DNA of 64,000 bases, from positions 193,603 to 257,602 of the forward strand of contig DYGX01000006.1 in assembly GCA_020724465.1 (NCBI GenBank), in the 5' to 3' direction. Positions 36,106-44,106 of this stretch are shown here, one piece after another. The notes under the pieces are model-generated. The model worked only from the letters and a program-made list of their open reading frames with translations. It was not told the DNA's origin and did no database searches. The translations under genes and the position numbers were made by a program. Each line of letters starts with the position of its first letter. The stretch's first letter is position 1. The stretch is from Thermoflexus sp. (GTDB taxonomy: Bacteria; Chloroflexota; Anaerolineae; Aggregatilineales; Aggregatilineaceae).

Positions 36106-36581
36106 CGCAACCTCCTCCTGCGCCGGTCATCCTTCACCGGCGGCATCCGTTCTTCCACCCCCGGCCAGACCCCGGTTGCCCGCCAGGTGTAATAGGCATA
36201 CAGCCACTGGATCGCCCAGCCCGCGACGGTCACCGCGGTGGATGTGCTGGGGTTCCAGCCATAGGTCACGCCGTCTTTTGGGTTGAACAGGCAAAGCTGC
36301 CCGTCTTCATACTGGTGCTTCTCGCTGTACACGCTTGGCTTGAGGACGTACGCCTCCGCCGGGCGGTTGGGGTAATCCTCAGGATACACGATCTTGAGGG
36401 TGTGAACGCGCTGGGGAATCCCGGCCAGGTTGATCTCAACCTCCCCGATCCAGTACAGCAGATCGCGCTTGGGCACCACCAGGCGGAATGTGTCCGCAAA
36501 TGTGGCGCGCATCATCTCCACCTCCAACCGCAGACGGTTGGAGACGCGCTCGCGCGTTCCCCACCAGGCTTCCTTCGGCAT
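36099..36581 (-). CDS. Bacterial E2-like ubiquitin-conjugating-fold protein
   Basis: A 160-residue protein with the UBC pattern: KIVYPEDYPNRPAEAYVL (the YPxxPP strand), His89 in EKHQYEDGQLCLF with Cys97 as expected catalytic Cys, then GWNPSTSTAVTVAGWAIQWL as the post-Cys helix. It matches prokaryotic E2-like families found beside E1 and JAB genes. It ends in a very basic DDRRRRRLRW. It should carry a thioester to a ubiquitin-like protein or transfer it to a target. It sits between the membrane-protein pair and the JAB gene, translationally coupled to the latter. Confidence 0.88.
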   Translation of the reverse strand: MPKEAWWGTRERVSNRLRLEVEMMRATFADTFRLVVPKRDLLYWIGEVEINLAGIPQRVHTLKIVYPEDYPNRPAEAYVLKPSVYSEKHQYEDGQLCLFNPKDGVTYGWNPSTSTAVTVAGWAIQWLYAYYTWRATGVWPGVEERMPPVKDDRRRRRLRW

Positions 36582-36628
36582 ACCTTAAGTTATCCTCCCC
36601 CTCCATCTTCTGCCGTCCCGCCGGGCGG

Positions 36629-37339
36629 TCAGCGCCGGTCAAACCGCGCCCGCGCCGGGGGCTGCTCCTCCTGATCGGCCAGCAGCTCGGACAGGCTGAC
36701 CGCCTGACGCTGGCGCGCGGCCAGGGCCTGCTGCAGCGCGTCGGACAGCTCGCCATCGCTGGCGATATAGCGCTGGATCACGCCCCCGCCGACGGGCTGC
36801 CAGCCGAAGCGGTGCACCGCCAGCAGGGTATCGCCCGCCAGCAGGCGCAGCGTCCACTCGCCGCGCGAGATGCCCTTACCTTCCAGCGGCAGCCACGTGC
36901 CGGGCACAATCGTGTTGCGCCCGCCGTCCAGATCGTACTGGGCCTCGTCCGCGTAGCGCAGCCGCCCCTCGCCGTCGATCAGCTCGAAGCGCACCTCGCC
37001 GCTCGCCGGATAGGGCAGAAGCAGGTCGGCGAAGGGCCGCAGATAGCGCGTGTCCATCAGGACGGCGCCGCCGCGCACCAGCTTCGGCTCGTTGGCATAC
37101 CGGTAGGCCAGCAGGCCGAGGTCGGCCACCTGCACGTAGTCGCTGCTGGCCTCATAGCCCGCGCGCGCCATCGCCTGCCGGGCCGCTTCGGAGATCTGCA
37201 ACTGCTGGCGCCGCCGGGCACGGCGAGCACGCGCATCCTGTACGGCCGCGCTGCCGGACGACGTGTAAAAGGCAAACAGCAGCACCAGGAAAAAGAGAAT
37301 GAACGCCAGAAAGATCACGCCATCCATAGCGCCCATCAT
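36629..37339 (-). CDS. Membrane-anchored beta-rich protein, paralogue of the gene at 37350 (unknown)
   Basis: A 236-residue protein with one N-terminal membrane segment (VIFLAFILFFLVLLFAFY), then a basic coiled stretch RARRARRRQQLQ and a domain opening SEAARQAMARAG. The core runs from VADLGLLAY through GEVRFELIDGEGRLRYADEA to GEWTLRLLAGDTLLAVHRF, a beta-sandwich-like pattern. The tail SDGELSDALQQAL...VSLSELL matches its upstream paralogue. No known family is recognised. The gap to the paralogue is 10 bases and to the E2 gene 47 bases, so it is part of the E1/E2/JAB operon. Confidence 0.8.
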   Translation of the reverse strand: MMGAMDGVIFLAFILFFLVLLFAFYTSSGSAAVQDARARRARRRQQLQISEAARQAMARAGYEASSDYVQVADLGLLAYRYANEPKLVRGGAVLMDTRYLRPFADLLLPYPASGEVRFELIDGEGRLRYADEAQYDLDGGRNTIVPGTWLPLEGKGISRGEWTLRLLAGDTLLAVHRFGWQPVGGGVIQRYIASDGELSDALQQALAARQRQAVSLSELLADQEEQPPARARFDRR

Positions 37340-37349
37340 ATCCGCACCG

Positions 37350-38132
37350 TTACCCCTCGCGGCGCTGGCGGCTCTGCTGGCGCAGCAGCTCTTCCAGGCT
37401 CAGCGGGAGCGAGACGTCTTCCTCGTCCTCGCTGCGCCAGACGCGCTCGCGCAGTTCGCCGTCGGCGGCCATCTGGCGGCGACGCATCGCCAGCGAGGGT
37501 GTCAGGCTGAAGGAGTGAATCCCCAGCATCCCGCCATCGACCTCGAAGTGGACGGTCCACGCGCCGGGCTGAAGCACGCCCTGCTGGTTGCGGCGGATCG
37601 GCAGCCGGTAATCAGGCAGGATGGCGTTTTCGCCGGGCTGAAGCCACTTGTCCGCCTCGTAGATGTACTGCGGCTTGCCGCTCTCGTCACGCAGCTCGAA
37701 GCGCACGCGCCCCACGCGGCTCGCCAGCGGCTCGGGCACGTAGATCGTGGCGAAGGGGCGGATCCCGTCGTCGTCGAGCGAGATGAAGCGCCCGCGCCGC
37801 AGCGCCAGGCCGTCCGGCCGGGGTTCGTCGACGATCAGGCCGATGTCGAGCAGGCGTACCACCGCGTCATAGCGCGGGTGCGACCGGGCGCGCGCCATTG
37901 CCTCGCGTGCGACCTCGGACGGTTCGAGCGCGGGCGCCCGGCGCTGCGGGAGCGCCTCGACCAGTGTGCTGATGTCCACGCCCCGGGCGATCGCCGCCAC
38001 CAGCGCCAGATAGGCCAGCAGCAGCCCCGCGCCAACCAGGGTCGGCACGTTGCCCGCGACCAGCGTCAGCGCCAGCGCCAGCCCGACGATCAAAAGCCAA
38101 ACCAGCGTGCCGCGATGACTTTGTCCGAACAT
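37350..38132 (-). CDS. Membrane-anchored beta-rich protein, first gene of E1/E2/JAB operon (unknown)
   Basis: A 260-residue protein with two N-terminal hydrophobic segments (LVWLLIVGLALALTLVAG and LVGAGLLLAYLALVAAIARG). Then come PSEVAREAMARARSHPRYDA, LLDIGLIVDEPRPDGLALRR, VRFELRDESGKPQYIYEA, GAWTVHFEVDGGMLGIHSF and the tail ADGELRERVW...LPLSLEELL, all matching the neighbouring paralogue in order. It may be an envelope or cytoplasm-facing membrane scaffold. It ends in a single Gly, not Gly-Gly. AAGGGGAAGGG lies just before the ATG. The divergent MoeB-rhodanese gene starts 245 bases away. Confidence 0.8.
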   Translation of the reverse strand: MFGQSHRGTLVWLLIVGLALALTLVAGNVPTLVGAGLLLAYLALVAAIARGVDISTLVEALPQRRAPALEPSEVAREAMARARSHPRYDAVVRLLDIGLIVDEPRPDGLALRRGRFISLDDDGIRPFATIYVPEPLASRVGRVRFELRDESGKPQYIYEADKWLQPGENAILPDYRLPIRRNQQGVLQPGAWTVHFEVDGGMLGIHSFSLTPSLAMRRRQMAADGELRERVWRSEDEEDVSLPLSLEELLRQQSRQRREG

Positions 38133-38376
38133 GCCCTTCCCCTTCGCTTCGCCCCGATGATACCACGCCGCGCCGGGGGCAGCCGTTGGTTATACTCCGA
38201 CCGGATCCGATCTTACCGCATTCTCAGCCCATTTCATGGCCTCACTTCTCAATTTCTCTACGCAGCCACTCCCGACAAGTTGCAGGCCACGCCGGCCCTG
38301 GCAGCCCGCCGCACCAGAGGGTATTGTTAGAGTATCGGATTCCATCTATCCAGTTGACGACGGCACAGAAACGCTC

Positions 38377-39552
38377 ATGACCCTACCAACGCAGATCTCC
38401 GACCTCACCCCGGCCGAACGCCAGCGCTATGCCCGCCACCTGATCCTGCCGCAGGTGGGCGAAGAGGGGCAGCGGAAGCTCAAGCAGGCGCGCGTGCTGA
38501 TCATCGGCACGGGCGGCCTGGGCAGCCCCGCGGCACTCTACCTGGCCGCAGCAGGGATCGGCCACCTGGGGCTGGTCGATTATGATGTGGTGGATGTCAG
38601 CAATCTCCAGCGGCAGGTCATTCACGGCGAGAGCACCCTCGGCGTGCCCAAGGTCGAGTCCGCGGCGCGGCGGCTGCGCGACCTCAACCGGCACGTGACG
38701 GTCGAGGCGCATCACGAGCCGCTCACCCGTCACAACGCGCTGGACATCATCGCCCGCTACGACGTGGTGGTCGACGGGACGGACAACTTCCCGACGCGCT
38801 ACCTGGCTAACGATGCCTGCGTGATGTTGGGCAAGCCGCTGGTCTACGGCAGCGTCTTCCGCTTCGAGGGGCAGGCCAGCGTCTTCGGGCTGAAAGACGG
38901 GCCGTGCTACCGCTGCCTGCTGCCGGAGCCACCCCCGCCGGACAGCGTGCCGAGCTGCGCCGAAGCGGGCGTGCTGGGGGTGCTGCCCGGCACAATCGGC
39001 ACAATCCAGGCGACCGAGGCGCTCAAGCTGGTCCTGGGTGTGGGGGAGCCGCTGGTCGGGCGGCTGCTGCTCTATGACGCGCTGGACATGACATTCGACA
39101 CCATCCGCCTGCCCAAACGCGCAAACTGCCCGGTCTGCGGTGAGCACCCCACCATCACCGAGCTGATCGACTACGAGGCGTTCTGCGGCGTGCCGGGCCA
39201 CCCGCCCATCGACCCGCCTGCCGCCGATCCCCTCGCGCCCGAACTGGCCCCGCGCCAGATCAAGGCCCGGCTGGATGCAGGCGAACCATTGCTGCTACTC
39301 GACGTGCGCGAGCCGTTCGAGCTTCAGTTCAGCCGGATTGATGGGGCGCTCAACATCCCCATGAGTCAGATGGCGGAGCGGTGGAGCGAGATCCCGCGCG
39401 ACCGCCCGGTCGTGGTCTTCTGCCACACGGGGGTGCGCAGCGCCAACCTGATCGACGCGCTGCGCGAGGTGGGTTACACCAATCTGATCAATCTGACGGG
39501 CGGCATCGACGCCTGGTCGCGCGAGGTGGACCCCAGCGTCCCGCGCTATTGA
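38377..39552 (+). CDS. MoeB-type adenylyltransferase fused to rhodanese (MOCS3-like)
   Basis: A 391-residue fusion. Residues about 1-260 are MoeB: GTGGLGSPAALYLAAAGIG, LVDYDVVDVSNLQRQVIHG, CYRC and CPVC zinc pairs, and catalytic loop PSCAEAGVLGVLPG (Cys194). Residues 285-391 are a rhodanese with LLLLDVREPFE and active-site CHTGVRS (Cys349). Such enzymes adenylate and thiocarboxylate ThiS/MoaD-type sulfur carriers. The ATG at 38377 is the family-consistent start; an upstream frame from 38236 is unsupported. It is divergent from the E1/E2/JAB operon, so two E1-like proteins lie within 3.5 kb. It converges with the STAND ATPase gene. Confidence 0.92.
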   Translation: MTLPTQISDLTPAERQRYARHLILPQVGEEGQRKLKQARVLIIGTGGLGSPAALYLAAAGIGHLGLVDYDVVDVSNLQRQVIHGESTLGVPKVESAARRLRDLNRHVTVEAHHEPLTRHNALDIIARYDVVVDGTDNFPTRYLANDACVMLGKPLVYGSVFRFEGQASVFGLKDGPCYRCLLPEPPPPDSVPSCAEAGVLGVLPGTIGTIQATEALKLVLGVGEPLVGRLLLYDALDMTFDTIRLPKRANCPVCGEHPTITELIDYEAFCGVPGHPPIDPPAADPLAPELAPRQIKARLDAGEPLLLLDVREPFELQFSRIDGALNIPMSQMAERWSEIPRDRPVVVFCHTGVRSANLIDALREVGYTNLINLTGGIDAWSREVDPSVPRY

Positions 39553-39564
39553 GTCAGGGGCGGT

Positions 39565-39655
39565 GAAAAGCAGTGAAGAGCAGCGAGAGACAGCTACGCG
39601 AAGCGGGATATCCGCCGGTCGTAGCTGTCTCCGTTTTCCACGCGCTCGCCGCTTT
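39565..39655. repeat. Inverted repeat with decamer-like elements at a convergent gene junction
   Basis: Perfect 12-base arms GAGACAGCTACG (39587-39598) and CGTAGCTGTCTC (39620-39631) enclose 21 bases. The left flank has GAAAAGCAGTGAAGAGCAGC, related in reverse complement to the GCTGTTCTT decamers at 52691 and 58301. It could act as a bidirectional terminator between the MoeB-rhodanese and STAND genes. Confidence 0.65.
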
Positions 39656-42315
39656 TAGCCGCCCTCGTCCAGCGCCGCCTGGGCATAGTCGCGCAGGTTA
39701 TCTTCCGGCAGCATCAGCGTCACGCCCGCATTGGTCAGGCGCTCCTGGCGGGTCTTGGCGCGGCTGAGCAGGCGGCGCGCCTCGGTATCATCCGGCAGCC
39801 GCTCGACCGCCGCCTCAAGAAGCTGAACCACGCGGTTCAACTGGACCGTGTCGTGCATCAACATGCGCGCCAGCGCCAGCATACTGGTGCCGATCGCTTC
39901 CTGGTCGTCCAGTTCAAAGGCCAGATGCAACGCGTGACGGTAGGCCGACTGCGCGCCCGCGTAATCGCCGCTTTCTTCCAGGACGCTGCCCAGCCGCGAG
40001 AGAACCGCGAACGTCTGCGCCTGATCGCCGGCGGCGCGGGCCAGCGCGACCGCCCGGCGATATGCCCGGCGCGCTGCCAGCCAGTCCAGCTGGGCCGCGT
40101 GCGCCTCGCCGAGCTTGTCCAGCGCCTGGCCAAGCAGATCCATGCGCTCCACGCGCTCGAAAATCGGGACGGCCTGATCCAGCACGGCGATCGCGTCCGG
40201 GATGCGGCCGGCTTCGAGGTACAGCTCGCCGAGCCTGTCCAGCGCCTGGCCGATCTCAAGCCAGGCTTCGCCCGGCCGCAAGGCGCGGATCGCCTCTTGA
40301 AACGCCATTTCGGCGCCTTCGGTCCGCCCAAGCTGCATCTGCAACTCGCCCAGCAGGATCAGCAGCTTGCCCTCGCGCTGCGGGTCGTCCAGCTCTTCGG
40401 CCAGCGCCATCCCGCGATCGACATAGTCGAGCACGCCCTGATAATCGGCCCGCTCCAGGCTGAGCGCGGCCAGCGCCTCAAGGGCGGCCAGCTCGTCGGA
40501 GATGTCGCCATTGGCGTGAAAGGCGTCCGCCGCCTGGACGTAATACTCGATGGCGTGCTCGGTGTCATGCGCCTCGGCGGCGCGCTGCGCCAGCTCGCGC
40601 AGCCGGGACGGATCATCCGCCGCAGCGAGAGCCTCGGCAGCAGGAGCGGGCTGCTCTTCCGGCATCGAAGGCGGCGCCGCCGGTCCCGGCGGTACGGCTG
40701 GCTCCGGCGCCGGTTCTTCATGCCACTCCTCGACCGGCTCGCTGGCGGCTTGTTCCAGCACGGCGGTCAGATCGTCGATCGCGGCGTCGGCCTCGTCGAG
40801 CGGCTCCAGATCGGCCGAGTAGTCCGGCCCGGCAGGGACGGTGTCCTGCTCGCCCCACTCTGAATCTGCGGCCAGTTCCGCCCCGGCTGGCGGAGTCGCT
40901 TCGGGTTCCGCTGCGGCCTCAGCCTCCGGCCCGGCTTCCCCGGCGGGGAGCGCATCTTCGGAGGGCGAAGCGAGCGGCGGGGCAGGCTGCTCGGGTTCCG
41001 GCTCGTCCAGTTCCTCGTCCTCAATCGGCTCGTCGGCCCAGGCCAGCAGCGGGACGCTGGCCGCCTGCGGCTCGTCCACCAGATGCCACAGCCATTTCAG
41101 CTCGATGGTGAAGCCGCGGGCGCTGGCGAAATCATCCGAGTGAGACGGGTCCAACCGCAGGACCAGCTCCTCAAGCTGTTCGGTGCGGCCGTGGCGGGCT
41201 GCATAGCGCGCGGCAGCCAGCACCGATCCCATCTCGGCGGCCAGCCGGTCGTGATTGGCGGCTTCGTTGGTGCCGGTCTGACGCTTGACATAGCGCACCA
41301 GGCCGTCCAGATGCCGCGCCCGGATGGCCTCAAGCTGGTTTTTGCGGTGCAGGAAAGCCTTGGCGAAATGGCGCACCAGCTCGTGCGCCGTGTAATACGG
41401 CTCGCCGTAGACGGTAGTGCTCACCGCGAAGCCGCGTTTCACCAACTGGCGTAGCGCGGGGCGCAGCGTTTCGGCAGGTGTCTCGGCCACATCCGCCAGC
41501 AGCGCCTCGCTCGCGCCGGCGCCAAAGGTCGTGCCCAGCAGCAGAACGGTACCCTGCAGCGCGGGCGGCAGCAGGCGATAGGACGCCATGATGATCCCCA
41601 GCATACGGTTGACTGCGCCGCGCGGCAGGTCGGGCAGCCGCGCCCGGAACTCGTCCGGCGAGATGCCCGCCGTCGCCAGCGCCCGCCCGGCCACCACGAT
41701 CCCCAGCGGATAGCCGCCGGTAGCCTCGGCCACCCGGTTGATCTCGCTCACGTCTGCGTCGACATCCGGCCCGGAGACCAGGATCAGCAGCGCTTCGGCA
41801 TCGTCCCGGCTCAGCGGCCCGACGCTGTGCGGAGTCCACGGCCCGCGCCCCCGGTGCGAGTGTGTCAGCAAAACCGGCAGATCGGCGGCGCAGTGTTCCA
41901 CAAAGGCGCGTGCCGCCGACAGGTTGACCACGCCGTCGAACACGATCAGGGGGCGGTGATCGTGCAGCAGGTCACGCACGGTCGCGATCTGTGCGTCCCG
42001 GTCGCTGTCCGGCTGGAGCGCCACGCCATAGGCGCGCGCCGTGCGGGCCAGCAGCGAGCGCAGCGAGTCCTCGGCAAGCTCCAGCCACAGCACCCCCCCG
42101 TCGGAGCCGGTACGCTCGGCGGCGACGGTCGCAGCCAGCGCAGATTTGCCGCTGCCCGGCGCGCCATGCAGCAGCAGCGCCCGGTTGGCTTTCAGCGCCA
42201 GGTGCACCGCCGCCAGATCGGCATCGCGGCCTAAGATCAACTCAGGCGGGCGCACGGGCAGGTGATCTGGATCGCGCAACGGCGCGTCGTGGGGGACAAC
42301 AGACGGTTGGCTCAT
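39655..42315 (-). CDS. STAND/NB-ARC NTPase with TPR repeats
   Basis: An 886-residue cytoplasmic signalling-type NTPase. The P-loop is GAPGSGKS at residues 51-58, Walker B is LIVFDG with Asp127, and ATGGYPLGIVVAG is the STAND GxP motif. A winged-helix-like segment follows near residues 300-345. Residues 430-580 are an acidic Glu/Pro/Ala linker. The last 300 residues are TPRs (for example GEAWLEIGQALDRLGELYLEAGR). STAND proteins act as switches that oligomerise when the sensor repeats bind a trigger. No effector domain is visible at the N-terminus, so the output is unknown. It stands alone on its strand. Confidence 0.85.
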   Translation of the reverse strand: MSQPSVVPHDAPLRDPDHLPVRPPELILGRDADLAAVHLALKANRALLLHGAPGSGKSALAATVAAERTGSDGGVLWLELAEDSLRSLLARTARAYGVALQPDSDRDAQIATVRDLLHDHRPLIVFDGVVNLSAARAFVEHCAADLPVLLTHSHRGRGPWTPHSVGPLSRDDAEALLILVSGPDVDADVSEINRVAEATGGYPLGIVVAGRALATAGISPDEFRARLPDLPRGAVNRMLGIIMASYRLLPPALQGTVLLLGTTFGAGASEALLADVAETPAETLRPALRQLVKRGFAVSTTVYGEPYYTAHELVRHFAKAFLHRKNQLEAIRARHLDGLVRYVKRQTGTNEAANHDRLAAEMGSVLAAARYAARHGRTEQLEELVLRLDPSHSDDFASARGFTIELKWLWHLVDEPQAASVPLLAWADEPIEDEELDEPEPEQPAPPLASPSEDALPAGEAGPEAEAAAEPEATPPAGAELAADSEWGEQDTVPAGPDYSADLEPLDEADAAIDDLTAVLEQAASEPVEEWHEEPAPEPAVPPGPAAPPSMPEEQPAPAAEALAAADDPSRLRELAQRAAEAHDTEHAIEYYVQAADAFHANGDISDELAALEALAALSLERADYQGVLDYVDRGMALAEELDDPQREGKLLILLGELQMQLGRTEGAEMAFQEAIRALRPGEAWLEIGQALDRLGELYLEAGRIPDAIAVLDQAVPIFERVERMDLLGQALDKLGEAHAAQLDWLAARRAYRRAVALARAAGDQAQTFAVLSRLGSVLEESGDYAGAQSAYRHALHLAFELDDQEAIGTSMLALARMLMHDTVQLNRVVQLLEAAVERLPDDTEARRLLSRAKTRQERLTNAGVTLMLPEDNLRDYAQAALDEGG

Positions 42316-42522
42316 CGAAAACTGCCTTCCCGACCAGGGCGCAAAATCCGGTTTTACGAGCAGTATAGCAGAAGCGGCAGGCTTCGACTAGCGAGGGACA
42401 CTCCGCGCGCCGCGCCATCATCGGGCGCGGGATTGCCGGGCGCGCATGCGCAGCGCAGACAATAAGCCCGGCGTCAACGCCGCCGGGCGCACCACCGCAT
42501 GAGCCAGACTTGCCAAGCAGCG

Positions 42523-42786
42523 TCAGTCTTCGTCGGGGGGCGGAACGGGCAGGTCTTCAATGGCGACGTCTTTGTACTTCTCACCCACCTCGACCAGCAT
42601 CACCGGGATCCCGTCGCGGATCGGGTACTTGTAGCCCGAATCGGGCGAGACCAGCCAGCAGCCGTGAACCAGTTCCAGCCGGCCCGGGTCGTCTCCCCGG
42701 TCGGTGTAATGCACTGCCACCGGACAGCGCAGCAGTTCCAGCAAGTCCGGACTGATCGGGGATTCGGACGTGGTTTGCTCGGCCAT
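42523..42786 (-). CDS. Trm112-like/UPF0434 family small protein
   Basis: An 87-residue protein with LLELLRCPVAVHY near the N-terminus, GCWLVSPDSGYKYPIRDGIPVML in the middle and an acidic PPPDED end. This is the fold of YcaR/Trm112-like small proteins, though only one Cys of the usual zinc set is left near the start. Trm112 activates methyltransferases; bacterial YcaR homologues are of unknown role. The start at 42786 follows GAGGA by seven bases. Confidence 0.82.
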   Translation of the reverse strand: MAEQTTSESPISPDLLELLRCPVAVHYTDRGDDPGRLELVHGCWLVSPDSGYKYPIRDGIPVMLVEVGEKYKDVAIEDLPVPPPDED

Positions 42787-42884
42787 GGTGCGGTCCTCAA
42801 ACACCTTCCCTGGTTTCTATGCTCGGCGCAAGTATAGCCGCGTGAAGCGGGCGCGTCAAACCCGTCGCCGCGCGCTCGCGCGGG

Positions 42885-43919
42885 TCAGATCAGAAGCGCC
42901 ATCGCCTGCGCGACCAGATTCACCCGTTCCAGGCGTGGCAGCCAGCCGTTGCGGCAGATGCGCAGGGTGCTGGCCGCCCGGTAGAACCGCGCCCGGTGGG
43001 CAAGCGCCTCGCGGTCCCAGTCCGCCGGCAGCGCGTTGAGATACGCCTGCTGCGTGAAGCGGATGATCTCCGCCGCCTCGTCGTCGTTGCCGCCCTGCCG
43101 CACGATGCCGTGCGCGACCTCGGCGGTCAGCCGCCCGAGGTCGCTGGCCGGGTCCGCGATCCACATCCGCTCCCAGTCGATGGCGACCAGGCCGCCGTCT
43201 CCTGGCACGATGAAATTGCTGGTCGTCGCGTCGCCGTGAATGTGGACGGGCACATAGTCCTGCATCGCCGGGTCCGCCGCCCACCGATCCACCAGCCGGA
43301 GCAGCGCGCCGGTGACAAGCGGGTTGCCTTCCAGCACGCCCGCCCGCGCCAGGTCGTCGATATACTTACGAGCATCCGCGACCTCGTGGCGAAACACGCG
43401 CTCGGCGTCCGGCTCCTGGCTGCAGTGATGCAGCACGGCGAGCAGGCGCGCCGTCCGGTCCAGGATGGAGAGCAGCAGCCCCGGACGGTTGCGGCGGACG
43501 GCGATGGCGTCTTCCAGCGTCAGCCCGTCGATGTACTCCAAAAAGAGCACATCCCGGTAGCGGTGCAGCGCGCGCGGTGCCCGGATCGGCCCCTCGCCCA
43601 GGCCGAAGGACTGCGCCTGCTGCGTGCGCTGGAACTCGTTGGCGGCGTATCGCTCGGCCTGCGCGCTCGAACTCACCTTGGCGCTGTAGAACTTGACCAG
43701 CAGCGTTTTCTGCGTCGCCCTTTCGCGGTAGAGATAGACGGCTTTGGACAGGCGAGCCGTCTCCCAGCTTTGGGGCGGGTCCGGCAGATCCCACAGATAG
43801 TTTTGAATGTACGCGACCACAGGGTTACCGCCCGGCACATCGAACCAGTCGTTCCACCGGAAAGCGGGCAGGTCTTCGGGCGGCTCAAGCACGTAATCGA
43901 CAGGCTGGACGACGCTCAT
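42885..43919 (-). CDS. Aminoglycoside-phosphotransferase-like kinase (APH family)
   Basis: A 344-residue APH/ChoK-fold protein. The catalytic loop is HIHGDATTSNFIV, the metal-binding motif IDWERMWIADPASDLGRL follows, and the N-lobe lysine is plausible in TLLVKFYSAK. Many members phosphorylate small metabolites rather than antibiotics. Resistance cannot be inferred. The substrate is unknown; it lies near the Trm112-like and hydrolase genes without clear operon structure. Confidence 0.84.
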   Translation of the reverse strand: MSVVQPVDYVLEPPEDLPAFRWNDWFDVPGGNPVVAYIQNYLWDLPDPPQSWETARLSKAVYLYRERATQKTLLVKFYSAKVSSSAQAERYAANEFQRTQQAQSFGLGEGPIRAPRALHRYRDVLFLEYIDGLTLEDAIAVRRNRPGLLLSILDRTARLLAVLHHCSQEPDAERVFRHEVADARKYIDDLARAGVLEGNPLVTGALLRLVDRWAADPAMQDYVPVHIHGDATTSNFIVPGDGGLVAIDWERMWIADPASDLGRLTAEVAHGIVRQGGNDDEAAEIIRFTQQAYLNALPADWDREALAHRARFYRAASTLRICRNGWLPRLERVNLVAQAMALLI

Positions 43920-44106
43920 CGGCTGCTCCTTTGAACGGCAGGCAAGGGGCCAGGGTCATGCGGGATGGGCGTGCTCTCATCCCGGCCAGGATTTTACCGG
44001 AACCGCTGGCGGCGCGCCCTTCCGCTCCAGCAACCGCCGGGTGGCACACGATCGGCACGCCGGGTACACTTGAAGCGGTGTGGACGTGCAGCCGGAGACA
44101 TGAGAT

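Noticed and set aside
37350-38132. First membrane protein considered as a ubiquitin-like modifier because it ends in Gly
   Set aside because: It has two membrane segments, is 260 residues long and ends Arg-Arg-Glu-Gly rather than Gly-Gly.
38236-38376. Upstream extension of the MoeB-rhodanese gene to 38236
   Set aside because: The extra 47 residues have no family match, and the start at 38377 matches MoeB.
42885-43919. APH-like gene considered as an aminoglycoside-resistance gene
   Set aside because: Only the generic kinase motifs are present and there is no mobile-element context.
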